From: Desulfobacteraceae bacterium
GTDB taxonomy: Bacteria > Desulfobacterota > Desulfobacteria > Desulfobacterales > BuS5
NCBI GenBank assembly: GCA_030642865.1
Contig: DAOWMW010000078.1
Coordinates: 1 to 6,359, forward strand
Direction of reading: 5' to 3'
DNA: 6,359 nucleotides
The notes beneath the pieces are model-generated. The model had not been told where the DNA came from, ran no database searches, and saw only the letters and a program-made list of their open reading frames with translations. The position numbers and the translations under genes are program-made. Positions 1-5,011 of the stretch are shown here, in pieces (position 1 is the stretch's first letter; each line of letters starts with the position of its first letter).

Positions 1-204
1 ATAAAGAGTCATATAGAACAATTTAATGCAATCATGGATGCCAAAGAACCTGCCGGTAGAAAACTTAATTTTTTATTGCAGGAATTTAACAGGGAATGTA
101 ACACCATAGGTTCTAAAGTCCAATGCACAGATTTATCCCATGGAGTTGTAACTGTTAAGGCAGAATTGGAAAAAATAAGAGAGCAGGTGCAGAATATTGA
201 ATAA
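1..204 (+). CDS. yicC: YicC family endoribonuclease, C-terminal fragment
   Basis: The window opens inside this gene. Frame 1 reads 67 codons to a TAA at 202-204, so only the C-terminal domain (DUF1732 type) is present. The visible segment carries the family's most conserved stretch: [17 protein letters not shown], then NTIGSK, and the terminal [15 protein letters not shown], which is almost identical to the usual end of YicC proteins. The family is known from E. coli YicC and B. subtilis YloC as an RNA-degrading enzyme linked to small-RNA turnover. The neighbourhood yicC-remA-gmk is a classic conserved order and supports the call. The next gene begins either 8 bp before this stop (TTG) or 19 bp after it (ATG), so the two are probably co-transcribed. 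The N-terminal part lies outside the window. Confidence 0.93.
   Translation: MKSHIEQFNAIMDAKEPAGRKLNFLLQEFNRECNTIGSKVQCTDLSHGVVTVKAELEKIREQVQNIE
185..189 (+). promoter_or_regulatory. Shine-Dalgarno-like AGGTG bearing on the remA start
   Basis: AGGTG lies inside the end of yicC, 7 nt before a TTG at 197 in the remA frame. No comparable purine-rich site precedes the family-preferred ATG at 224, which follows an A/T-rich stretch. So the ribosome-site evidence favours TTG 197 and the family alignment favours ATG 224. The motif is short, falls in coding sequence and could be chance. Confidence 0.35.
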
Positions 205-223
205 ATTAAAAAAATGTGTATTA

Positions 224-499
224 ATGGAACAGTCTTTGTTAAATGTTGGTCATCGTAATACTGTGGCCGCTGATAGGGTTATTGCTATACTGGCGTATAA
301 TTCTGCCCCTGTTAAACGTTTGAAGGATGATGCCAAAGATGATAAACGCCTGATTGATGCAACATTCGGCCGTAAAACAAGGTCAATAATTATCATGGAC
401 AGCAATCATGTTGTTCTCTCTGCAATCCAGGAAGAAACCGTGGCACAACGATATGCAACCCTCATGGAAGCCCAGCACAAAAAAAAGGGGGAAGAATAA
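224..499 (+). CDS. remA: RemA/DUF370 family regulatory protein
   Basis: This is a 91-residue protein of the RemA (YlzA, DUF370) family. In Bacillus subtilis RemA is an octameric ring-forming DNA-binding activator of biofilm matrix genes; outside Firmicutes the role is little known. Conserved blocks are LLNVG (5-9), SAPVKRL (27-33), [11 protein letters not shown] (43-53) and [18 protein letters not shown] (59-76). As I recall the B. subtilis protein, its DNA-binding positions R18, P29 and R50 are kept at the same numbers here, and R51 is replaced by lysine. That exact register is why I chose ATG 224. The alternative is TTG 197, which adds nine residues (MNKLKKCVL), overlaps the yicC stop by 8 bp and, unlike ATG 224, has a Shine-Dalgarno-like AGGTG (185-189). 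The tail (83-91) is lysine- and glutamate-rich and variable. It sits 15 bp before gmk, as in many Firmicutes and Deltaproteobacteria. Confidence 0.9.
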   Translation: MEQSLLNVGHRNTVAADRVIAILAYNSAPVKRLKDDAKDDKRLIDATFGRKTRSIIIMDSNHVVLSAIQEETVAQRYATLMEAQHKKKGEE

Positions 500-514
500 G
501 GCTTTTTTGAAATT

Positions 515-1084
515 ATGAAACCAAAAGCTAAACTTTTTATTATCTCAGCCCCTTCAGGGGCCGGGAAAACGACCCTTGTAAAGGCAGTGCTCAAGAGATT
601 ACCTGGACTCCTTTATTCGGTATCTTACACGACCCGGCCCCCCAGGGGAGTCGAAAAACAGGGGGCTGACTATTTTTTCATAAATAAAAAAGAATTTATT
701 AAAAATATAGAAAAAAAGAGATGGGCAGAATGGGCGGAGGTTTATGGTAATTTCTATGGTACTTCATCTGATTTTTTAGATAAAAATCTTGGTTCTGGTA
801 AAAGCATACTCCTTGATCTGGACATTAAAGGAACGCTTCAGATTTTAAAATGCTATCCTGATTCCATTACAATTTTTATTATGCCCCCCTCCCTTGATGT
901 ACTTAAACGCAGGCTGGAATCCAGAGGGACAGATGGGAGGAAGGAGATTGAAAAACGTCTGCTGGAAGCTAAAAAAGAAATGGCTAAAAAAGATCTGTAT
1001 CACCATAGTATAATAAATGATGATCTCAAGATCTCCATAAATGATCTGGTTTCCTTCATGGAACAAAAAATAGCAATTTTTTAA
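515..1084 (+). CDS. gmk: Guanylate kinase
   Basis: Cytoplasmic enzyme that transfers phosphate from ATP to GMP (or dGMP), giving GDP for nucleic acid and (p)ppGpp metabolism. The 189-residue protein is slightly shorter than the usual 200-210. The P-loop is SAPSGAGKTTL (11-21) with K18 and T19. The GMP-binding segment SVSYTTRPPRGVEKQGADYFF (35-55) keeps S37, R41 and Y53. AEVYGNFYGTS is the second GMP-contact block. The aspartate-rich strand LLDLDIKGT replaces the common EIDVQGA. The lid region RLESRGTD...IEKRL and the C-terminal IINDD motif are present. ATG 515 places the P-loop at the normal distance from the N-terminus. Its Shine-Dalgarno is weak (AAGG at 498-501, rather far away), which may mean translational coupling to remA 15 bp upstream. 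The stop lies 7 bp before rlmB. Confidence 0.97.
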   Translation: MKPKAKLFIISAPSGAGKTTLVKAVLKRLPGLLYSVSYTTRPPRGVEKQGADYFFINKKEFIKNIEKKRWAEWAEVYGNFYGTSSDFLDKNLGSGKSILLDLDIKGTLQILKCYPDSITIFIMPPSLDVLKRRLESRGTDGRKEIEKRLLEAKKEMAKKDLYHHSIINDDLKISINDLVSFMEQKIAIF

Positions 1085-1091
1085 AGGACTT

Positions 1092-1841
1092 GTGAAAAAA
1101 GAAATTTTATATGGGATTCACCCTGTTATTGAGGCACTATCCGCGGATCGCCGAAAGTTTTTTGATATAAATATTGCAAAGGGGAAAACATTTCGGAATT
1201 TTAGCAATATACAAAAGCTTGCCATCTCCAGAGGGGTTAACATAAACAGGGCTGAAAAAACAGAGCTTGATGCCATGGCCGGCACCAGGCAGCACCAGGG
1301 TATATGCGCATCTGTGAGTCAATATCCTTTTGTAGATTTTTCCAGCTTCACCGCGACCATGGGGAAAAATGGCACTCCCCCTTTTTTGGTATTACTCGAC
1401 AATATCCAGGATCCCCATAATCTTGGGGCAATAATCAGAACAGCTCTTTGTGCAGGTGTAAATGGTATAATTATTCCCAAAGACAGGTCAGCGCCACCGA
1501 CCCCTGCTGTTTCCAGGGGATCGGCAGGAGCTCTTGAACATATGCTCATGGCACGGGTTACAAATATCAGTATAGCAATTCAGGCTTTAAAAAAACATGG
1601 ATTATGGTTTTTTGGTTTAGATATGAATGGAGACAAGTCTGTTTTTGCAGCTGATTTATCCGGGGGTATTGCCCTGATCATAGGGGGAGAAGATAAAGGG
1701 ATACGGCCTTTGGTAAAAAAAGAATGTGATTTTTTAATATCTATTCCCCAGAAAGGAGAAATTACCTCTTTAAATGCTTCAGCCGCTGGCGCTGTGGCAC
1801 TCTATGAGGCATACCGGCAGCGTAATATAAAGAGGCCATGA
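1092..1841 (+). CDS. rlmB: 23S rRNA 2'-O-ribose guanosine methyltransferase, RlmB/TrmH type (SPOUT)
   Basis: 249-residue SpoU-type SPOUT methyltransferase; the closest functional match is RlmB, which uses S-adenosylmethionine to methylate G2251 of 23S rRNA. The N-terminal substrate-binding domain (about 1-75) has the family opening ILYGIHPVIEAL (5-16) and RQHQGICASV (66-75). The C-terminal trefoil-knot domain has motif 1 LDNIQDPHNLGAIIRTA (102-118) with N110 and R116, then IIIPKDRSAP (126-135). Motif 2 is IIGGEDKGI (196-204) with E200, and motif 3 is IPQKGEITSLNASAA (218-232) with N228. The usual SLNVS is SLNAS here, a mild change. The start is GTG 1092, preceded by AAAGGA (1084-1089). The stop overlaps the next start by 4 bp (ATGA), implying coupled translation. 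Other TrmH paralogues share these motifs, so the exact target nucleotide is inferred. Confidence 0.9.
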   Translation: MKKEILYGIHPVIEALSADRRKFFDINIAKGKTFRNFSNIQKLAISRGVNINRAEKTELDAMAGTRQHQGICASVSQYPFVDFSSFTATMGKNGTPPFLVLLDNIQDPHNLGAIIRTALCAGVNGIIIPKDRSAPPTPAVSRGSAGALEHMLMARVTNISIAIQALKKHGLWFFGLDMNGDKSVFAADLSGGIALIIGGEDKGIRPLVKKECDFLISIPQKGEITSLNASAAGAVALYEAYRQRNIKRP

Positions 1842-2665
1842 GTTACAAAAAAATCATACCTGACATATTAAGCGTTTTTTTAGATGCTTTTTTCCCTGTT
1901 AAATGCTTTGTATGTGGATCATGGATTGATGTAAAAGATGGCTTTTCTTCTTTTTGCCAAAAGACTCTGCTATGGGAAACCGGGGAAATGGGCAACTCCT
2001 TTTTTATTTGTAAATCATGCCTGAATAGTTTTACCCCTGTTAAACCACCCTTTTGTTTAAAATGCGGTCTAATGTTTCAAATAGATGAAGCAGAAAATCA
2101 TATTTGCGGAGGGTGCTTAAAAAAAACGGGAAAATTCAGGATTGCGCGATCCTTTGGAGTTTATGATCAGGCATTGATGGAGGCCATACACTCTTTTAAA
2201 TACAGAGGTAAAATTCAGCTTGCGCGGCCCCTTGGAATGATTCTTTTTTTAACTTTTATGCAGTTTTTTAAAATTGAACGAATCGATATAGTCGTCCCTG
2301 TGCCTCTCCACAAAAAAAGGCTGCGCCAGCGAGGTTTTAACCAGGCTCTTTTACTCATTCGGCATTGGCCTGAAAATGCCCGACAATTGAAAATCGATGC
2401 TTTTCTTTCTAAAATAGATAAAGACCTTCTTGTCCGAAACAGGTGGACAGAATCCCAGATCGGCCTGGGGCGCGAATTAAGAGCGGCAAACATCAAAGGA
2501 GCTTTTACTTTAAAAAAAAGATCCTCCATCAAAGGCAAAAATATACTCCTTGTGGATGATGTTTACACTACAGGGGCAACTGTCAGGGAATGTTCCCGGG
2601 TTTTACTCAATGGCGGCGCAGCCAGTGTGGATGTATTGACTCTGGCACAAACTGTACAGCTTTAG
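1838..2665 (+). CDS. comF: ComF family protein (zinc-ribbon phosphoribosyltransferase)
   Basis: 275-residue ComF/GntX-like protein, often annotated as an amidophosphoribosyltransferase. The N-terminal part has four CxxC pairs, C23/C26, C58/C61, C73/C76 and C90/C93, forming the double zinc ribbon of this family. The C-terminal part is a type I phosphoribosyltransferase fold. VPVPLHKKRLRQRGFNQA (153-170) is the ComF hallmark, SQIGLGRELRAANIKGAF (206-223) follows, and the PRPP-binding loop is LLVDDVYTTGATV (237-249). In Gram-positives and Haemophilus ComF helps take up and process transforming DNA; in other bacteria the substrate is unknown. No other competence gene is in the window, so a DNA-uptake role is not supported here. 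The insert between the first and second cysteine pairs (27-57) is longer than in many homologues. The start overlaps the rlmB stop (ATGA), with AAGAGG just upstream. Confidence 0.9.
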   Translation: MSYKKIIPDILSVFLDAFFPVKCFVCGSWIDVKDGFSSFCQKTLLWETGEMGNSFFICKSCLNSFTPVKPPFCLKCGLMFQIDEAENHICGGCLKKTGKFRIARSFGVYDQALMEAIHSFKYRGKIQLARPLGMILFLTFMQFFKIERIDIVVPVPLHKKRLRQRGFNQALLLIRHWPENARQLKIDAFLSKIDKDLLVRNRWTESQIGLGRELRAANIKGAFTLKKRSSIKGKNILLVDDVYTTGATVRECSRVLLNGGAASVDVLTLAQTVQL

Positions 2666-2694
2666 CAAAAGCTAACTGCTAACCCCACAGTTTG
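2648..2694 (+). repeat. Nested inverted repeat across the comF stop codon
   Basis: The outer arms CAAACTGT (2648-2655) and ACAGTTTG (2687-2694) are perfectly complementary. They enclose an inner hairpin, TTAGC (2662-2666), loop AAAA, GCTAA (2671-2675). The comF stop TAG (2663-2665) lies in the inner stem. No U-tract follows, so it is not a standard intrinsic terminator. It could protect the 3' end of the upstream transcript or be a weak stop, or it could be chance. Confidence 0.4.
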
Positions 2695-2726
2695 AAAATT
2701 ATGGGTAATTTATTTCATCCCAATCC

Positions 2727-2889
2727 TTAGGGCTCGCGCAAAAACAACTTAACATTTTAAGCGCCGATGCATCCCGCCTGACTGCGTTACAAAAGTGCAG
2801 GAATGTCCTGATATTACTGAACTTTTGCGCCTTGCCAGGCGGGCGCCTCAACACTTAAAATTGCCAATTTATTTTTGACCGAACCCTTA
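2727..2889. repeat. Imperfect palindromic element (MITE-like or structured RNA)
   Basis: The left arm (2727-2796) and the reverse complement of the right arm (2821-2889) align over their whole length. By hand I count about 49 identical positions of 68 aligned, with three single-base gaps. The strongest shared blocks are CAAAAA near the outer ends, TTTTAAG, CCCGCCTG, and CAAAAGT next to the loop. The termini read TTAGGG at the left and CCCTAA-like (CCCTTA) at the right. The 24-nt centre (2797-2820) contains a second hairpin, CAGGA-ATG-TCCTG (2798-2810). No open reading frame of note is inside, and no target-site duplication is obvious. It fills most of the gap between comF and rfaE2. It may be a non-autonomous transposable palindrome, a dispersed intergenic repeat, or a folded RNA; the base-change pattern favours pairing in minus-strand RNA. 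Confidence 0.75.
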
Positions 2890-2908
2890 TCTTAAAGATC
2901 TATATAAA
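2875..2908 (+). promoter_or_regulatory. Possible weak promoter upstream of rfaE2
   Basis: A TTGACC (2875-2880) resembling a -35 box is followed by an A/T-rich TATATAAA (2901-2908) that could hold a -10 box. The spacing is about 20 nt, longer than the usual 16-18, so the match is poor. The -35-like box lies in the right end of the palindromic element, so if real, the element would supply part of the promoter. The 262-bp gap before rfaE2 makes a promoter somewhere here likely. Confidence 0.25.
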
Positions 2909-2927
2909 TAAAAGTGGTGATGACCGG

Positions 2928-3425
2928 ATGAATATATCCTCCAAAATATTGACATTAACTGATCTTTTGCTGAAAATTCAGGATCTTTGCAGCGAGGGTA
3001 AAACCATTGTGTTTACAAATGGGTGCTTTGATTTAATCCATGCAGGTCATGTTGATTATCTTAATGCTGCAAAAGGTGAAGGGGATGTCCTTGTACTTGG
3101 ATTAAATTCTGATGAATCGATAAAAAATATTAAAGGGAAAAACAGACCGATTATTTGTCAGGAGCAAAGGGGGATGGTCGTTTCCGCATTTTGCAGTGTC
3201 GATTTTATCGTTATTTTTGATGAACCTGACCCGTTAAATCTTATCTGCGCAATAAAGCCCCATGTTCTTGTAAAGGGTGATGACTGGGGTGAAGATAAAA
3301 TAGTAGGGGCAGATTATGTGATACAAAATGGTGGGAGAGTTGTGAGAATTCCATTTAGAATCGACATTTCAACTTCTGAAATTATTAATACAATTATCAA
3401 TAAATATGCGGGATATAGACCTTAA
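2928..3425 (+). CDS. rfaE2: D-glycero-beta-D-manno-heptose 1-phosphate adenylyltransferase (stand-alone RfaE domain II)
   Basis: 165-residue nucleotidyltransferase that adenylylates heptose 1-phosphate to ADP-heptose, the precursor of lipopolysaccharide inner-core heptose. It matches the C-terminal domain of bifunctional E. coli HldE; the kinase domain is absent, so a separate heptose kinase (RfaE1/HldA) is expected elsewhere. The cytidylyltransferase-fold signature TNGCFDLIHAGHVDYL (30-45) includes the HxGH motif H38-AGH-41. Further RfaE2-typical blocks are VLGLNSDESIKNIKG (56-70), VDFIVIFDEPDPLNLI (91-106), IKPHVLVKGDDW (109-120) and the C-terminal STSEII (148-153). ATG 2928 has GGTGA (2916-2920) 7 nt upstream. 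Glycerol-3-phosphate cytidylyltransferases share the fold, but the KGDDW and STSEII blocks point to RfaE2. Presence of the pathway implies a Gram-negative outer membrane. The 3' end abuts or overlaps pyrK. Confidence 0.93.
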   Translation: MNISSKILTLTDLLLKIQDLCSEGKTIVFTNGCFDLIHAGHVDYLNAAKGEGDVLVLGLNSDESIKNIKGKNRPIICQEQRGMVVSAFCSVDFIVIFDEPDPLNLICAIKPHVLVKGDDWGEDKIVGADYVIQNGGRVVRIPFRIDISTSEIINTIINKYAGYRP

Positions 3426-3426
3426 A

Positions 3427-4227
3427 ATGATGATTCGGGAAAAAACCATTGTTTTGTGGAATAAAAAGATAACTTCCCCATACTATAATATTGGCATACA
3501 ATGTGGTGAAGGATTCTCCTCTTCAAAGCCGGGTCAATTTCTCATGCTCAATTTGCAGGGAAGGCATCCTTTTCTGAGACGCCCTTTTTCCATTCACAGG
3601 TTAATTAAAAAAAAAGGAACAGTTGTGGGGGTGGAGCTTCTCTACAAGGTTGTGGGGGAGTTCACCGGAATACTTGCATCTGTAAAAAAAGGGGAACCCG
3701 TTGATATTCTTGGGCCCCTGGGGAATGGATTTTTATTTAAAAATAGTTTTCGCCGCATTTTTATTGTGGCGGGCGGTATAGGTGTAGCCCCCATGCTTTT
3801 TTTTGCATTAAGCCTTCGTTCAAAAGGGTTTGATCTTTGCAGATCTACCCTTTTTATTGGTGGAAAGGGCCAAAAAGATATCCTTTGCGCTGATACTTTC
3901 GCAAACATGGGAATAGATATCCTTATTGCAACGGAGGATGGAAGCCGTGGGAAAAAGGGGCTTGTTACGGATCTATTAAATACCAGGCTTAAAAAAAATG
4001 TTGCAGATATTATTTATGCGTGCGGTCCTGTTCCAATGTTAAAACAGGTTGCAAGGATAGCCAGGCTGGATGGGATTGAATGTCAGATTTCCACTGAATC
4101 TGTTATGGCTTGTGGGGTGGGGGCATGTTTGGGCTGTGCAGTAAAAGCCATAAACAGTTCAAATAGATATATGCATGTCTGTCTTGATGGCCCTGTTTTC
4201 GATTCAGCAAATTTTGATATATCGTGA
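3427..4227 (+). CDS. pyrK: Dihydroorotate dehydrogenase B electron-transfer subunit
   Basis: Iron-sulfur flavoprotein that passes electrons between dihydroorotate dehydrogenase PyrD (class 1B) and NAD+ in pyrimidine synthesis. Numbered from ATG 3427 (266 residues), the FAD-binding motif is RRPFSIH (51-57), the NAD-binding loop is GGIGVAP (116-122) and CGP is at 199-201. The [2Fe-2S] cysteines C229, C234, C237 and C252 are spaced C-x4-C-x2-C-x14-C, the PyrK pattern, followed by the typical DGPVF. Related NADPH-ferredoxin oxidoreductase subunits (NfnA/SudB) have differently spaced cysteines, which favours PyrK. The start is uncertain: ATG 3406 would overlap rfaE2 by 20 bp and add seven residues (MRDIDLK), while ATGs at 3427 and 3430 begin just after the rfaE2 stop; I prefer 3427 because the conserved domain starts soon after it. 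No pyrD follows within the window. Confidence 0.9.
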   Translation: MMIREKTIVLWNKKITSPYYNIGIQCGEGFSSSKPGQFLMLNLQGRHPFLRRPFSIHRLIKKKGTVVGVELLYKVVGEFTGILASVKKGEPVDILGPLGNGFLFKNSFRRIFIVAGGIGVAPMLFFALSLRSKGFDLCRSTLFIGGKGQKDILCADTFANMGIDILIATEDGSRGKKGLVTDLLNTRLKKNVADIIYACGPVPMLKQVARIARLDGIECQISTESVMACGVGACLGCAVKAINSSNRYMHVCLDGPVFDSANFDIS

Positions 4228-4304
4228 AAAAAAACAAATAAAGAGGGGTGACAATTCATAGATATCAATTAAAAAAATGCGTCACATCAGTTATCAAGAA
4301 GCTG

Positions 4305-4336
4305 TTATAAAAAATTTTAATTGATTTATTTTATAA
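4305..4336 (+). repeat. A/T inverted repeat over the probable atp promoter
   Basis: TTATAAAA (4305-4312) and TTTTATAA (4329-4336) are perfect inverted copies separated by 16 nt. The right arm overlaps the TATAAT box at 4332-4337. Because both arms are pure A/T in an A/T-rich gap, chance is a real explanation; an operator for a dimeric repressor is the alternative. Confidence 0.35.
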
Positions 4337-4337
4337 T
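4332..4337 (+). promoter_or_regulatory. Probable -10 box (TATAAT) for the Fo ATP synthase operon
   Basis: A perfect TATAAT sits about 60 bp upstream of the atpZ start, in the non-coding gap after pyrK. No good -35 box is seen 16-18 nt upstream, where the sequence is an A-run (about 4308-4315). The change of pathway between pyrK and atpZ, and the 144-171 bp gap (depending on the atpZ start), fit a new transcription start here. No intrinsic terminator is visible after pyrK, so read-through is also possible. Confidence 0.4.
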
Positions 4338-4398
4338 TGGTGCTATCTCCTAATGTTAATTACATAAATAATTGATGCCATACAAGATGGATATCAGT

Positions 4399-4617
4399 AT
4401 GAAGAAAGAATCAAAACGTAATCTTAAAGATTTGGCATATTATGGGAGTATTGGTCTGTCTGTGGCCATTTCGATCTTTATAGGGCTTGCTTTAGGCCTG
4501 TATCTTGATCGACGGTTTGATACTGCTCCTGTTTTTATGCTGGTTTGTCTTGGGTTTGGAATTGCAGCTGGTTATAGAAATATCGGTTTTGCAATAAAAA
4601 AAAGCAGGAGACTTTAG
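4399..4617 (+). CDS. atpZ: AtpZ/AtpI-type F0F1 ATPase accessory membrane protein
   Basis: Small two-helix inner-membrane protein of the ATPase_gene1 family (AtpZ). Members are coded at the head of ATP synthase operons and are thought to aid assembly or supply Mg2+/Ca2+. From ATG 4399 (72 residues) there is a basic N-terminus (KKESKRNLKDL), a first membrane segment about 14-36 ending in the family signature GLALGLYLDRRF (29-40), then TAP, and a second segment about 44-64 with LGFGIAAGYRNI (51-62). The C-terminus is basic (KKSRR). The start is uncertain: in-frame TTG 4372 and ATGs at 4375 and 4387 would add 4-9 residues, none with a clear Shine-Dalgarno. ATG 4399 gives the usual short lysine-rich N-terminus and follows a weak purine-rich AAGATGGA. 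The stop is 5 bp before atpI. The family call is firm; the role is from homologues. Confidence 0.82.
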   Translation: MKKESKRNLKDLAYYGSIGLSVAISIFIGLALGLYLDRRFDTAPVFMLVCLGFGIAAGYRNIGFAIKKSRRL

Positions 4618-4622
4618 CTAAG

Positions 4623-5009
4623 GTGGGGATAGAAAAGAGACTTATAAAATTCATAGGAATCTCAAATTGGGTTATTTTTTCTATTGCGAGCGGAGCAGGT
4701 TTGCTCTTTGCCCAGCCTTCTTTTGCCCGGGGGATAATATTTGGAGGCTTAATAGTTACAATAAATTTTTATCTGCTGGAAAGAACCCTTAAAAAGGCTT
4801 TTACTCCCCCGCAGATTTCATCTGCAGGGTTGATATTGGGGAAATATTATCTTCGCTTCACCATAAGCGGATTTATTATTTTCGCTTTGATTGTATGGAA
4901 AGTTGTACAGCCTATTGGGCTTTTGGTCGGGCTGTCTGTAGTGGTTGCCAGTATAACCCTTGCTACCATGCGTGAACTTAAAACTCTTATTTTCAAGGAG
5001 GCAATTTAA
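4623..5009 (+). CDS. atpI: ATP synthase subunit I (AtpI)
   Basis: 128-residue integral membrane protein of the ATP synthase I family, a non-essential factor linked to c-ring assembly in several bacteria. Four hydrophobic segments are visible, at about 16-30, 37-53, 75-92 and 96-115. The first pair is joined by a short loop (AQPSFARG, 30-37), and GGLIVTINFYLLERTLK (41-57) is typical of the family. The C-terminal part ends in a charged REL...FKEAI tail. The start is GTG 4623, with AGGAG (4606-4610) inside the end of atpZ, 12 nt upstream. The stop is 2 bp before the atpB start. Sequence conservation in this family is low, so the assignment rests mainly on topology, length and its position between atpZ and atpB. 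Confidence 0.82.
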   Translation: MGIEKRLIKFIGISNWVIFSIASGAGLLFAQPSFARGIIFGGLIVTINFYLLERTLKKAFTPPQISSAGLILGKYYLRFTISGFIIFALIVWKVVQPIGLLVGLSVVVASITLATMRELKTLIFKEAI

Positions 5010-5011
5010 GG

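Noticed and set aside
515..1084. Truncation of gmk because it is shorter than usual
   Set aside because: All catalytic blocks from the P-loop to the C-terminal NDD motif are present in order and the stop is cleanly followed by rlmB's ribosome site.
1319..1549. Minus-strand open frame within rlmB
   Set aside because: It covers SPOUT motif 1 of rlmB in antisense and has no independent support.
2215..2538. 107-codon minus-strand open frame within comF
   Set aside because: It is antisense to the conserved phosphoribosyltransferase domain of ComF and shows no recognisable domain; a shadow of the real gene.
1838..2665. Competence (DNA uptake) locus because of comF
   Set aside because: No other competence gene is nearby and ComF proteins are widespread in non-competent bacteria; the context is housekeeping.
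2648..2694. Intrinsic terminator for the yicC-comF operon
   Set aside because: The stems are present but no U-tract follows; kept only as an inverted repeat.
2666..2927. tRNA or CRISPR array in the comF-rfaE2 gap
   Set aside because: No cloverleaf or T-loop signature and no regularly spaced direct repeats; the structure is one long palindrome.
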